Positions 1 to 8,077 of a stretch of DNA of 44,437 nt are shown piece after piece. Where the stretch lies: contig SGBB01000019.1 in NCBI GenBank assembly GCA_004195025.1, positions 1 through 44,437 on the forward strand. The letters run 5' to 3'. Every line of letters starts with the position of its first letter. Position 1 is the first letter of the stretch. The position numbers and the translations under genes are program-made. Source of the DNA: Candidatus Acidulidesulfobacter diazotrophicus (GTDB taxonomy: Bacteria > SZUA-79 > Acidulodesulfobacterales > Acidulodesulfobacteraceae). Below the pieces are notes generated by a model. The model searched no databases. It was not told where the DNA came from and saw only the letters and a program-made list of their open reading frames with translations.

Positions 1-44
1 TCATAGAAATTTTGATTAACAAGATTGCCTTGCCAGACCTTTTT

Positions 45-245
45 TTAATTTTTGCCGTTAATAATTCCTAATACCAAAAGCTTTCCGGCTGCTAATCCCA
101 ATAATTTAGGGTCTTTGTTTTTTAGCCCGTAATAACCAGCCACTAAAATACCACCGATTATAAGAAGGTTAACAATAAATGTATCCGATTTATTTATTCC
201 CTTACTCCCGCTTGCATCTGCGGGGTAGGGATTTTTTTTTTAAAG
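45..245 (-). pseudogene. Possible small membrane-protein relic, start not found
   Basis: The minus strand is open from about 245 to a TAA at 45-47, about 65 codons. It contains one clear hydrophobic helix (FIVNLLIIGGILVAGYYGL) and then a short basic, Leu-rich tail ending in INGKN. There is no ATG in frame. A run of ten T (232-241, plus strand) lies at the upstream edge, where the frame meets a TAA, so the 5' end may have been lost by slippage. The only internal candidate start is a GTG inside the hydrophobic segment, which is unlikely. I do not recognise the family. It could be a holin-like or plasmid-type single-pass protein. Low confidence that it is expressed. Confidence 0.25.
207..241 (+). 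terminator. Weak terminator-like hairpin with T10 run
   Basis: CCCGC (207-211) pairs with GCGGG (220-224) around an 8-nt loop. Seven bases later comes a run of ten T (232-241). The stem is short and the gap to the T-run is longer than usual, so this is only a possible rho-independent terminator for plus-strand transcription entering from the left edge. Confidence 0.3.
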
Positions 246-680
246 ATAAAGTCAACTATATTATTTAACTACTTTAAACCCTCTCTAATCTCTTTGAATA
301 TCCGCATTTAGGGGCTTACTGCTTTTAACGCTTTTTAAAGCTTTATGCATGTTTTAAATCTCTATTTTCCCGAAATGGAACACGGGCGTTTACGGCGCAA
401 ATCTTTCTTTCTCCCTGGATTTAAGGGGGTTGTGGTAATATTAAGAATATTTTTATTTGCGCAAAAGGGCGGTATATAAAAAATAAAATAAGAGACCGCC
501 AAAAGCAAGTAAGTAGCCAAATTAATTATTTATTACTTGAAGGATTTTAGGACAAGACTATACAAATAAGATAGGAAGCATTATTTTTAAGATATTCATA
601 ATGAATAAAATAAAAATAAGCTGAAAAGAATACTAAAATTTAAAATAGCTATTGTTGATTTTAAATAAAAATATCCTTAT

Positions 681-716
681 ATAATTAAATATACTTTTAA
701 AAATATATTTAATTAT
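681..716. repeat. 13-bp perfect AT inverted repeat
   Basis: ATAATTAAATATA (681-693) is the exact reverse complement of 704-716, with a 10-nt loop. There is no G+C in the stem. It lies downstream of the minus-strand toxin-antitoxin operon and could form a weak terminator or a cruciform. Confidence 0.5.
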
Positions 717-822
717 GCGGTCTGAACTAAATCTGTCTTTATTAATAATTTGACCGAAATTAATAATGTAACGTCGCTCAGATTTAATTTTAACAAGATT
801 GAATTTAAAGGCTGGTTTTTCA

Positions 823-854
823 AATATTATATATACTCTTGTATATATAATATT
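823..854. repeat. 14-bp perfect hairpin with TCTT loop
   Basis: AATATTATATATAC (823-836) and its exact reverse complement (841-854) enclose a TCTT tetraloop. It sits about 200 bp beyond the stop of the XRE gene. It could be a terminator of the minus-strand operon or a DNA-level structure. A perfect stem of this length is notable even in AT-rich DNA. Confidence 0.55.
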
Positions 855-1058
855 ATCGCCAGCAGTCTGTTTTTGTGTTGTAAACAACGATAGAAAAACA
901 GAAAAAAAATCTTTAATAATTATATATACCAGATTAAAATAGAATGTCAAGGGTTTTTAAGACTTTAATTCTTCCATAGAAAAATTTAATCTCTAACTAT
1001 GACTTTTTACGGTCATTTTTTTTATTTTATTTCCTTAACCTTCTAATATTTCTTAAAT

Positions 1059-1334
1059 TTACGCAATACTAATCTTTAATTTTTTCCCCAATGCCGCCGC
1101 TACCCGTTCCAGCGTAGAAACTTTAATATCTTCGGCATGGTTTTCTATTCTTGAAACAGCTGTTTTCTTGGTATTAAGCTTAACGGCAAGTTCTTCCTGC
1201 GTTAATCCTGCTGACTCCCGCATCTCGCGAATCATCGCTCCGATTTTAAATTGTTCGTAACCTTCATAGAATCCTTCGCTGAAAGAGGCGTCCGTTTTTT
1301 TTCTATTTTCTATGTATCTTTTTAAATCACTCAT
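1059..1334 (-). CDS. higA: HigA-type XRE-family antitoxin
   Basis: A 91-residue protein with a central helix-turn-helix of the XRE/Cro type: the stretch [20 protein letters not shown], then an AVSRIENH recognition-helix region. It follows a RelE-superfamily toxin gene and overlaps its stop codon by 8 bp, the toxin-first order typical of HigBA modules. I chose the start at 1334 (MSDLKRY...) because AAGGAG lies 5-6 nt upstream; a longer version from 1349 would put the start before that ribosome site. Known role of the family: it neutralises the toxin and represses its own operon. The long palindromes beyond the toxin start (1761-1933) are candidate operators. Confidence 0.85.
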   Translation of the reverse strand: MSDLKRYIENRKKTDASFSEGFYEGYEQFKIGAMIREMRESAGLTQEELAVKLNTKKTAVSRIENHAEDIKVSTLERVAAALGKKLKISIA

Positions 1335-1683
1335 TTTGGCTCCTTTCAATAAAATCGTTTTTATATTTTTCAGCCTTTTCTATTTCGTTTTTAGGCGTTC
1401 TTTGCGTCTTTTTTATAAATCCGTGCGTAAGGACGACGTTTGAATCCTTTAGCATAAAACAAAATATTCGATAAATATTTGAACCGTACTTTATTCTACA
1501 TTCCCATATTCCGTCAGTACCGGCAAGCTTTTTAAAATATAGAGAGGGGATATTGTCTAAATCCTCTAATAAGCTGAGTACCCAAGTAATTTTTTGAGCA
1601 ACCTTGCCGTCTAATGAATCTAAAAATTCTTTTACTGGACAACTTCCTTCAAGCGTTTTATAAAAAATTATAATCCTATGCAT
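1327..1683 (-). CDS. higB: HigB/RelE-like toxin (phage Gp49-like)
   Basis: A 118-residue protein matching the phage-derived Gp49-like/HigB branch of the RelE superfamily. It starts [10 protein letters not shown] and carries the conserved core [19 protein letters not shown], then [14 protein letters not shown] with the usual basic residues and EI..AE...N tail. Family role: a ribosome-dependent or free mRNA endoribonuclease that arrests growth when the antitoxin decays. It is first in a two-gene minus-strand operon with the XRE antitoxin, overlapping it by 8 bp. The ATG follows an A/T-rich leader without a clear ribosome site. The length is normal for the family and no damage is visible. Confidence 0.85.
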   Translation of the reverse strand: MHRIIIFYKTLEGSCPVKEFLDSLDGKVAQKITWVLSLLEDLDNIPSLYFKKLAGTDGIWECRIKYGSNIYRIFCFMLKDSNVVLTHGFIKKTQRTPKNEIEKAEKYKNDFIERSQNE

Positions 1684-1760
1684 ATTTTATGTTAACTTGT
1701 ATGTTTACTTTTGTCAAGTTTATTTTATTTTATTTATTATTTTATATATATTATATTATT

Positions 1761-1792
1761 TATCGTTTTACCAGAATTCTGGTAAAACGATA
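1761..1792. promoter_or_regulatory. 32-bp perfect palindrome, possible HigA operator
   Basis: Positions 1761-1776 are the exact reverse complement of 1777-1792, with the centre at an EcoRI-like GAATTC and no spacer. It lies 78 bp upstream of the toxin ATG on the other strand. XRE antitoxins bind perfect palindromes of this kind, so an operator is plausible. It could equally be a cruciform element, since two further long inverted repeats follow. Confidence 0.5.
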
Positions 1793-1820
1793 AGATTTTG
1801 TTCGTTATTAGAATTATTTA

Positions 1821-1854
1821 AGCAAGTCTTCACAAACATTTGTGAAGACTTGCT
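1821..1854. repeat. 16-bp perfect hairpin with 2-nt loop
   Basis: AGCAAGTCTTCACAAA (1821-1836) and its exact reverse complement (1839-1854) are separated by CA. T-rich tracts follow on the plus strand from 1861, so it could work as a terminator for plus-strand transcription, though the first T-tract is 6 nt away. Confidence 0.6.
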
Positions 1855-1885
1855 ATCCTCTTTTTTATCTTTTTTATTGCTACAA

Positions 1886-1933
1886 GGCTCTGTTTGTATT
1901 TAAGAGCGAAGCGAATTAAATACAAACAGAGCC
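1886..1933. repeat. 18-bp perfect inverted repeat
   Basis: GGCTCTGTTTGTATTTAA (1886-1903) pairs perfectly with 1916-1933 around a 12-nt loop, GAGCGAAGCGAA. The loop contains the GCGAAGCGA motif whose complement (CGCTTCGCT) also appears beside the hairpins near 18356, hinting at a shared element type. Confidence 0.6.
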
Positions 1934-2228
1934 AGCGGTTGTGTGGCGGCCTAAAATTATTTTAATTTTTGTAATAGTGTCGGCGACAGTGTCGTTTTAG
2001 GGTAGTTTTTGCTTGCTCCGTTTTGCCTGTTTTTTTGCTTATTTGCTTTTCGTTTGGCATTAAGCCTTCGCTATCGCAAACAACGGCAAAAAAGAGCGGC
2101 AAAACTACGACGCAAAAACATTTAAGGGCATTATTCAGGGGGCTTGCTATAAAAAACCCTTTATTATTTTAATTATCAGTTGTATAATTTAAGAAAAGGA
2201 TTAATTTAACATTAAACCGGGGTTTAAA

Positions 2229-2690
2229 ATGTCTGCGGAAAGCATTAAAGAAAATGCGATAAGAAAAGTCATTCAGGAATTAATAGTCCCTGATTTAGGC
2301 AAGATTATGAATAAACAGGATATTCTTGAAGAAAGAATAAATTCCATCGATAAGAAACTTGACTACAAGATAGATTCTCTTAAAAACGAAATGGATGTTA
2401 AATTCGATGCCGTGAACGACAAGATAGATTCTCTTAAAAACGAAATGGATGTTAAATTCGATGCCGTGAACGACAAGATAGATTCTCTTAAAAACGAAAT
2501 GAACGGCAAATTTGACACTGTAAATGGAAGAATAGATGCCGTGAACGACAAGATAGATTCTCTTAAAAACGAAATGGATGTTAAATTCGATGCCGTGAAC
2601 GGCAAGATAGACTCTATTAACGACAAAATAGATTTAATGAATAAATACAACGAAAGGCTGCTTGATATCATACATCCCGTTCACAAATAA
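2229..2690 (+). CDS. Coiled-coil protein with tandem 18-residue repeats
   Basis: A 153-residue, highly charged protein without a signal peptide or membrane segment. After a ~45-residue head (MSAESIKENAIRKV..., LEERINSIDKKLD) it is a continuous heptad coiled coil made of 18-residue units of the type KIDSLKNEMDVKFDAVND. The unit recurs at 2367, 2421, 2475 and, after a 21-nt longer spacer, at 2550. The DNA repeats are nearly identical, so the unit number may vary between strains by recombination or slippage. I know no defined function; similar small repeat coiled coils are common in AT-rich genomes. Its neighbours (toxin-antitoxin pair, tRNA fragment) place it in accessory DNA. Confidence 0.7.
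   Translation: MSAESIKENAIRKVIQELIVPDLGKIMNKQDILEERINSIDKKLDYKIDSLKNEMDVKFDAVNDKIDSLKNEMDVKFDAVNDKIDSLKNEMNGKFDTVNGRIDAVNDKIDSLKNEMDVKFDAVNGKIDSINDKIDLMNKYNERLLDIIHPVHK
2367..2603. repeat. 54-bp tandem repeats inside the coiled-coil gene
   Basis: Units beginning AAGATAGATTCTCTTAAAAA start at 2367, 2421, 2475 and 2550. The first two are identical over 54 bp. The third diverges in its second half and is 75 bp long, and the fourth returns to the consensus. All are multiples of three, so copy-number change would keep the frame. Confidence 0.85.
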
Positions 2691-3288
2691 ATAACCCTTT
2701 TGTCTCAAATTTGTCCCATAGCATTTTTTACATTACAAATTCATTAATAATATTAATAAGTTATTGTATTAGACTTTACGGCTCATATCCGTAGTGTCCG
2801 TGGTTCAAGCCCCTGCACCGCCACCACTCAAAGCCGCAGTAAATAGCTATTCAAAACGAACAATCAGCAAAACCATTGCTAAATTTTATTAAATTTATAC
2901 AATTTTAATCAACCCCCGCTATTTTCATTATTAAAAATTATACCTTACTTATTTATTACATTTTATTTTTTATTTTGTTGTCCTTATAGAAATTTGTGAT
3001 GCCCAATAAGCATAGCAATATTGATATCTTGCTATTAATTATGGCAAGGTTGGGATAGCATACTTTTTATCTGAAAAAAAATATTAAAACACGAGTTTAT
3101 TTTTTTATTTTTAGTATGTTATTATTCATTCAGAAATTTTTTAAATTTTTTTTAAATAGAGTTTAGTTTATAAATAAATTGTTTAAATTATCAATATCTT
3201 TATTGTAAATATCTTTAAAATGCTTTATTAAAAATACAATCAATGTAAAATAATATCATATAATTTTTTAGATTTTTTAATTTTTTAC
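2691..3288. other. Gene-free stretch carrying a tRNA 3' fragment
   Basis: No protein gene is visible. The only recognisable item is the tRNA 3' portion at 2777-2826. The rest (2830-3288) is AT-rich with no long hairpin or open frame I can support. Confidence 0.6.
2777..2826 (+). tRNA. tRNA 3' fragment, CAT anticodon (att scar)
   Basis: The 50 bases have exact tRNA spacing: anticodon stem TACGG/CCGTA (2777-2781, 2789-2793) around the 7-nt loop CTCATAT with anticodon CAT, variable loop GTGTC, T-arm CGTGG-TTCAAGC-CCCTG with one mismatch and one G-T pair, acceptor strand CACCGCC, discriminator A and encoded CCA. No D-arm and no matching 5' acceptor strand (expected GGCGGTG) lies upstream. It is therefore the 3' part of a Met- or Ile2-type tRNA gene, the piece normally duplicated when an integrase-borne element inserts at a tRNA. 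The intact gene would be expected to the left of this window. It is not a functional tRNA as it stands. Confidence 0.7.
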
Positions 3289-3317
3289 TTGATTTTAAAA
3301 TGATGTTTTATTATAAT
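3289..3317 (+). promoter_or_regulatory. Sigma-70-like promoter of the carbonic anhydrase gene
   Basis: TTGATT (3289-3294) and TATAAT (3312-3317) are separated by 17 nt, and the -10 ends 47 nt before the ATG at 3365. It is a near-consensus housekeeping promoter by sequence only. Confidence 0.6.
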
Positions 3318-3364
3318 TAAAATAACTTAAATTTTAAGTTTTACAATAAATCAGGAGGATTTTT

Positions 3365-3997
3365 ATGAATGATCTTTTTGACGGTGTTTTTAAATTCAAA
3401 AATGAGGATTATGAAAAACATAAAAATCTTTTTGCCAAATTGGAAGTTGGGCAAAATCCTCATACATTATTTATAGGATGTTCTGACTCAAGGGTTGTGC
3501 CGAGTCTTATAACAAAAACTCTTCCGGGCGAACTTTTTATGGTAAGAAATATTGCAAACATGGTGCCTCCATACAGAGAAACTCAAGAGTATGTTTCTAC
3601 AACATCTGCCATAGAATTTGCCGTAGAAGTGCTTGATGTTAAAAACATCGTGGTGTGCGGACATTCTAATTGCGGTGGCTGTGCAGCTCTATATAAGTCA
3701 GAAGAAGAGCTTAAGAATGTTCCTCATGTTAGAAGATGGCTGGAATTAGCAAATCATGTAAAAGAATATGTTTTAAATAATATTGATATTGACGCCGAAA
3801 AATATGTTAAAAGGGAAATGATGACCGAACAATTTAATATCGTACATCAGATGAAAAATTTATTTACTTATCCATTTATAAAGGAAAAGTATTTAAATAA
3901 AGAAATAAACATATATGGCTGGTACTATATAATTGGAACAGGAGAGGTATATAATTATGATAAAGAAAACGATTGTTTTAATATAATTGCAAAATAG
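3365..3997 (+). CDS. Beta-class carbonic anhydrase
   Basis: A 210-residue cytosolic enzyme for reversible CO2 hydration to bicarbonate. The beta-class zinc site is complete: C39 and D41-R43 in IGCSDSRVVP, then H100 and C103 in CGHSNCGG. The G-E-L-F-x-V-R-N-I-A-N substrate-pocket segment follows at 55-65. Length is normal. AGGAGG lies 7 nt before the ATG and a good promoter lies upstream, so it is probably transcribed alone. Bicarbonate supply fits the acetyl-CoA carboxylase genes (accB, accC) further along, though they are not in one operon. It could be called cynT or can; the sequence does not decide between them. Confidence 0.93.
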   Translation: MNDLFDGVFKFKNEDYEKHKNLFAKLEVGQNPHTLFIGCSDSRVVPSLITKTLPGELFMVRNIANMVPPYRETQEYVSTTSAIEFAVEVLDVKNIVVCGHSNCGGCAALYKSEEELKNVPHVRRWLELANHVKEYVLNNIDIDAEKYVKREMMTEQFNIVHQMKNLFTYPFIKEKYLNKEINIYGWYYIIGTGEVYNYDKENDCFNIIAK

Positions 3998-4314
3998 AAA
4001 CAAATATATTAAAATAAAATTAATATATTGAATTACTAAATAATTACTAAATAAATAATAGTCATATTTAACAAACTGTATATATGTGTAAACTAAATTT
4101 ATTCTCAATATAATTATTGTCAATATTCTAAATTATTTTAATATTTAAGGCTGCAGTATGTGAAAACTAATTTATTGTCAATATAATATCAACGCCTAAT
4201 ATAAATAAAACATCAAACTTAAATAAATAGAATGCCGATTTAAACTAACTTTTTTTTAAAGTAAAATTTTAGATATCTAAACTAAAATTGATTTAATTTT
4301 AAAGGAGGTTGCCA
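3998..4314. other. AT-rich intergenic region with imperfect direct repeats
   Basis: No gene. Two imperfect copies of a segment of the form TATGTG-AAACTAATTTATT-TCAATATAAT occur near 4081-4114 and 4157-4190. They do not form a clear hairpin and I assign no function. A strong ribosome site (AAAGGAGG, 4301-4308) for the next gene closes the region. Confidence 0.5.
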
Positions 4315-5811
4315 ATGTTGTATAATAAACCGAAATTTAAAGACCAATATGAAAATTATATTGGCGGCAAATGGATAAAACCAATTGACGGAGAATATTT
4401 TGACGACATTTCACCTGTTGATGGCAGTATAATTGCTAGAGTACCAAGGTCTAACAATAAAGACATTGATGCTGCCGTTGCTGCAGCATGGAAAGCTGCG
4501 GCGTTATGGGCAAAAACCTCTGTTACAGAAAAGAGCAGTCTGCTTTTTAAGATTGCCGATATAATAGAAAAAAATCTGGAAGAACTTGCAATTATTGAAG
4601 CATGGGATAACGGCAAAGCTATAAGAGAAACACTTATAGCCGATATTCCGTTGGCAGCGGATCATTTTAGGTATTTTGGAAGTGTGATTAGAGCTGAGTC
4701 AGGCACAGTTGCTGATCTTGACGCCAATACGGTATCAATGGAGATACATGAGCCTTTAGGCGTTGTTGGACAAATTATACCTTGGAATTTTCCTATTCTT
4801 ATGGCAGCGTGGAAGTTGGCGCCTGCATTAGCGGCAGGTAACTGCGTTGTATTGAAACCTGCAGAACAAACACCCGTGTCCATTCTGCGTGTTATGGAAA
4901 TGATAGCCGATATTTTGCCTGAAGGGGTTATTAATGTTGTAAACGGATTTGGTCCTGAAGCAGGAAAACCGCTTGCAAAACATCCTGGTATTAAAAAGAT
5001 TGCATTTACGGGAGAAACTACGACGGGTCGTTTAATTATGCAGTATGCATCCGAAAACATCATTCCTGTTACACTGGAACTAGGCGGTAAGTCACCTAAT
5101 ATCTTTTTTGACAGCGTAATGGCAAAAAATGATAATTTTCTTAGTAAAGCGATTGAAGGTTTAGTATTATTTGCTTTTAATCAAGGCGAAGTATGCACAT
5201 GTCCATCCCGTGCTCTAATTCAAGAAAACATTTATGATGAGTTTATAGAACGGGCTTTAAAGCGTATTGATGCTATAAAAATGGGTGATCCGCTTGATTC
5301 CGCCACTATGATGGGAGCGCAAGTTTCCATTGACCAATATGAGAAAATAAAAAACTATATTGATGTCGGAAAGCAAGAGGGCGCTAAAGTTTTGACGGGC
5401 GGCGATGTTTACGCAAATAAGATATATCCCGACGGCTATTACATTAAGCCGACTGTATTTAAAGGTAACAATAAAATGCGTATTTTTCAGGAAGAAATAT
5501 TTGGTCCCGTGTTAAGCGTTGCTACCTTCAAGGATGAAGCTGAGGCAATGGATATCGCAAATGACACTCTATATGGGTTAGGTGCAGGCGTATGGTCGCG
5601 CGATGTTCATCAGGTCAATCAATTTGCGAGAGGCATTCAGGCTGGGCGCGTATGGGTAAATTGCTATCATTTATATCCCGCTCATGCTTCATTTGGCGGA
5701 TATAAAAAATCCGGTATCGGACGGGAAACCCACATGATGATGCTTAATCAATATCGTCATACTAAAAATGTATTAATGTCTTATAGTAAAGACCCTTTAG
5801 GATTTTTTTAA
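4315..5811 (+). CDS. exaC: NAD-dependent aldehyde dehydrogenase, ExaC/AldB type
   Basis: A 498-residue aldehyde dehydrogenase oxidising an aldehyde to its acid with NAD(P)+. Catalytic C294 sits in [12 protein letters not shown], a signature of the ExaC/AldB/AcoD acetaldehyde-dehydrogenase branch. The general base E255 is in LELGGKSPN, and the Rossmann motif [11 protein letters not shown] precedes it. I start at the ATG at 4315 because AAAGGAGG (4301-4308) is 6 nt upstream; a TTG at 4309 directly abuts that site and cannot be used. A DUF779 gene follows after 58 bp, an arrangement widely conserved for this branch. Likely role: acetaldehyde or short-chain aldehyde disposal. Length is normal and there is no damage. 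Confidence 0.93.
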   Translation: MLYNKPKFKDQYENYIGGKWIKPIDGEYFDDISPVDGSIIARVPRSNNKDIDAAVAAAWKAAALWAKTSVTEKSSLLFKIADIIEKNLEELAIIEAWDNGKAIRETLIADIPLAADHFRYFGSVIRAESGTVADLDANTVSMEIHEPLGVVGQIIPWNFPILMAAWKLAPALAAGNCVVLKPAEQTPVSILRVMEMIADILPEGVINVVNGFGPEAGKPLAKHPGIKKIAFTGETTTGRLIMQYASENIIPVTLELGGKSPNIFFDSVMAKNDNFLSKAIEGLVLFAFNQGEVCTCPSRALIQENIYDEFIERALKRIDAIKMGDPLDSATMMGAQVSIDQYEKIKNYIDVGKQEGAKVLTGGDVYANKIYPDGYYIKPTVFKGNNKMRIFQEEIFGPVLSVATFKDEAEAMDIANDTLYGLGAGVWSRDVHQVNQFARGIQAGRVWVNCYHLYPAHASFGGYKKSGIGRETHMMMLNQYRHTKNVLMSYSKDPLGFF

Positions 5812-5869
5812 TCAAAAGACGTAAAAACATAAATAACCTGATTGCCAATAAATCGGCAAATAAAATATC

Positions 5870-6244
5870 ATGTATTTTGAACGCATATCAATAACTGAAG
5901 AAGCTAAAGCAATAATTGACAGGTTAATAGAAAAAAACGGAGAATTAATATTTCATCAAAGCGGTGGCTGTTGCGACGGATCTGCTCCAATGTGTTTTGC
6001 AGTCGGTGATTTTATTTTAGGAAGCAGGGATTTAATGCTTGGTAAAATTCACGGATGTAAGTTTTATATGGCGGCCGACCAATTTGAATATTATAAGAAC
6101 ATGCATTTAACTATCGATATTGTTAAAGGCAGAGGGTCTAGTTTTTCATTAGAGATTCCTCTTGGAGTACGTTTTATAGCTAAATCAAGACTGCTTACCG
6201 ATGAAGAGTTTGAAAATATTCGACCCCCGGAAATATCGGATTAA
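5870..6244 (+). CDS. DUF779 protein, aldehyde dehydrogenase partner
   Basis: A 124-residue protein of the DUF779 family, recognised from the near-invariant HQSGGCCDGSAPMC box at about residues 31-44, the HGCKFYM segment and the LEIPLGVRF end. The paired cysteines in GGCCDGS suggest metal or redox binding, but the biochemical role is not established. The family is typically encoded beside ExaC/AldB-type aldehyde dehydrogenases, as here (58 bp downstream, same strand, probably one transcript). No Shine-Dalgarno sequence precedes the ATG. Complete and of normal length. Confidence 0.88.
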   Translation: MYFERISITEEAKAIIDRLIEKNGELIFHQSGGCCDGSAPMCFAVGDFILGSRDLMLGKIHGCKFYMAADQFEYYKNMHLTIDIVKGRGSSFSLEIPLGVRFIAKSRLLTDEEFENIRPPEISD

Positions 6245-6566
6245 AATTTAATATTTAATTATAGAAAAAATAATATATAATAAATTTCATGTAAAGTTAT
6301 AAAATTCAATGGTAAAGATAAACAATTACAGTAATTAATAAAATAAAGAATTTATTTTAAAAAATTTAAGAAAAGTTTTAACCTAATTTTACATTATTAA
6401 CAACCGTCTGTTGATATTATTATATTTACGATGCAGCACAAATTTATATCAGGACTGCAAACTAAAAAATAAAATGACATAATATCAATAAGTTATTATT
6501 TTTAATAATAACAGAAGTAGAATCGGGTTAAATTTTTTTATAGTAAGTTATTGCAAATAAAATAAT
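6245..6566. other. Intergenic region upstream of aroB
   Basis: No gene is visible in 322 AT-rich bases. One hairpin is clear: GTTATTATT (6492-6500) with AATAATAAC (6504-6512) around TTT, some 55 bp before aroB. It lacks G+C and a T-run directly after it, so I do not call a terminator. Confidence 0.5.
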
Positions 6567-7649
6567 ATGAAAATAAAAGTAGATTTGTCTCATTCGGCAA
6601 AGGATGCAAGCTATGATATATTAATTAATTCAAATATTTCTATAGGAACTATTTTAGAATCTATCGGAATTAAAAAAAGAGCATGTATCGTAACATGCAA
6701 AACCGTCAATAATTTATACGGTTTTTTAATTAGCAATTTATTAAATAGCGCAGGCATTGAACCTATTTTTATAGTTCTTCCTGATGGCGAGATTGCTAAA
6801 AGCATTAAATATTTATCATATATTTACGATGAACTAATCAAGAGCAGATTTGAAAGATCGGATTATATAATTGCTTTTGGCGGCGGAGTGATAGGGGATC
6901 TTGCGGGATATGCAGCAGCTTCTTATCTGCGCGGCGTTAATTTTGTACAAATTCCTACCACGCTTCTATCTGATGTAGATTCTTCCGTAGGAGGAAAAAC
7001 TGGCATAGACCATCCTTCGGGGAAAAATCTGATAGGAGCTTTTTATCAGCCTAAAATTGTAATCATTGATGTTGATTTTCTTAATTCTTTGGATAAGATA
7101 GAACTAATAAACGGTTTTGCAGAAGTTATAAAATACGGCGCTGTTCTTGATAAAGATTTATTCTTGTATATAGAGAAAAATCTTGATAAAATAATGTTAA
7201 AAGATAAACAATCTTTAATGCATATAATTGAAAGATCTTGTTCAATAAAAGCAGATGTCGTTAATAAAGATGAAAAGGAAAATGGATTCAGATCAGTTTT
7301 AAATTTCGGGCACAGCCTCGGGCATGCAATTGAAACTCTTTATAATTACGGCAATATAAAACATGGGGAGGCCATTTCCATAGGAATGGTGTTTGCATCT
7401 AAATTATCTAAAGAATTAAATCTTTGCGGCAATGAAACAGTTAATATGCTTGAAACGCTAATTAAAAATTCGGGACTTCCTACGGAAATTCCAAAATTTA
7501 CTCCAGAAGAATATATTAATGCGATGAAACTTGATAAAAAAGTAGAAGATAAATCAATTAAATTTGTTTTGATTAGTAGCATAGGAAGTTTTAAATTTGA
7601 AAAACTTGATTTTGCATTTATTTATAAATTTTTAGAAAATTTACTATAA
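6567..7649 (+). CDS. aroB: 3-dehydroquinate synthase
   Basis: A 360-residue enzyme of the shikimate pathway that turns DAHP into 3-dehydroquinate using NAD+ and a divalent metal. The NAD-binding GGGVIGDLAGY (105-115) and the active-site run QIPTTLLSDVDSSVGGKTGI (128-147) are present. Metal ligands fit E186 (GFAEVIKYG), H249 (FGHSLGHAIE) and H266 (KHGEA). Length matches bacterial AroB (about 360). No ribosome site precedes the ATG, a trait shared by several genes in this block. A small TPR gene follows 157 bp downstream. Confidence 0.96.
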   Translation: MKIKVDLSHSAKDASYDILINSNISIGTILESIGIKKRACIVTCKTVNNLYGFLISNLLNSAGIEPIFIVLPDGEIAKSIKYLSYIYDELIKSRFERSDYIIAFGGGVIGDLAGYAAASYLRGVNFVQIPTTLLSDVDSSVGGKTGIDHPSGKNLIGAFYQPKIVIIDVDFLNSLDKIELINGFAEVIKYGAVLDKDLFLYIEKNLDKIMLKDKQSLMHIIERSCSIKADVVNKDEKENGFRSVLNFGHSLGHAIETLYNYGNIKHGEAISIGMVFASKLSKELNLCGNETVNMLETLIKNSGLPTEIPKFTPEEYINAMKLDKKVEDKSIKFVLISSIGSFKFEKLDFAFIYKFLENLL

Positions 7650-7806
7650 TAAAATTATATTTAAAAAATAAAAATTAATTTACTTAATATTTAAATAAAT
7701 AAATTAAAAATAATTTAAATAAGCATTATATAATTTAAGCATTGTATAATTTAAATTGTGATAAACAATAAAAAACTAATTAATTTTAATAAAAACAAAT
7801 AAAATT

Positions 7807-8064
7807 ATGGAACAAAAAACTAAAACATTTGCTGAAATTTATGAATCGCAAGGACATTATGACAAGGCGCTTAATATTTATATAGAACTGCTAAAAGAAA
7901 ATCCTCTTGATGCAGACTTGATAGATAAAATTAAAGATATGCAAAACTTAATATTAAGCGAAAAAAATAAAAAGAAAGAAGCTATTGCCGCTAAAATTAG
8001 TTTGCTTAGTAATTTACTTGATAAAATTGATATTTATAAGACAAAATCAATAAAATCAGTTTAA
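7807..8064 (+). CDS. Small TPR-type protein
   Basis: An 85-residue cytosolic protein opening with one recognisable tetratricopeptide-like unit, TFAEIYESQGHYDKALNIYI, and the capping ELLKENPLDADL, then a charged helical tail. Short proteins of this type are often found among housekeeping genes of deltaproteobacteria and Aquificae. Its role is unknown; a protein-protein adaptor is the natural guess. It lies between aroB and the convergent exported TPR gene. Confidence 0.7.
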   Translation: MEQKTKTFAEIYESQGHYDKALNIYIELLKENPLDADLIDKIKDMQNLILSEKNKKKEAIAAKISLLSNLLDKIDIYKTKSIKSV

Positions 8065-8077
8065 TTTTCCAACTCAG

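Larger units (their letters stand above)
246..1058. other. Gene-free AT-rich stretch with hairpins
   Basis: I see no convincing gene here. The only long open frame (633-950, minus) is AT-rich low complexity and crosses two hairpins. Visible structures are GCGCAAAT (395-402) against ATTTGCGC (455-462), GGCGGT (468-473) against ACCGCC (495-500), a 13-bp perfect AT stem (681-693 with 704-716) and a 14-bp perfect stem with a 4-nt loop (823-836 with 841-854). The last two lie downstream of the toxin-antitoxin pair, which reads leftward, and may end its transcript. Confidence 0.5.
1684..2228. other. Palindrome-rich intergenic region
   Basis: No gene is supported. The region holds three long perfect inverted repeats within 173 bp (1761-1792, 1821-1854, 1886-1933; listed separately). 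After them, about 1990-2120 is rich in imperfect complementary tracts of the type TTTTGC / GCAAAA, such as a GTAGTTTTTGC tract near 1991 and a GCAAAACTAC tract near 2098. The short plus-strand frame 1697-1903 lies across these structures and has no coding character. Confidence 0.6.

Noticed and set aside
633-950. 105-codon minus-strand open frame
   Set aside because: AT-rich low-complexity translation dominated by Phe, Ile, Asn and Lys with no ribosome site; it crosses two perfect hairpins and matches nothing I know.
1697-1903. 68-codon plus-strand open frame
   Set aside because: It lies entirely over three long palindromes, so the frame is a by-product of the inverted repeats.
2363-2671. 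102-codon minus-strand open frame opposite the coiled-coil gene
   Set aside because: It is the antisense of a periodic 54-bp repeat, which keeps all frames open; the plus strand has the heptad pattern.
2777-2826. A complete tRNA or tmRNA gene
   Set aside because: Only the anticodon arm, T-arm and acceptor 3' strand are present; no D-arm or 5' acceptor strand can be found upstream, and no tmRNA tag frame is seen.
4309-4314. TTG as start of the aldehyde dehydrogenase
   Set aside because: It directly abuts AAAGGAGG (4301-4308), leaving no spacer; the ATG at 4315 has a proper one.
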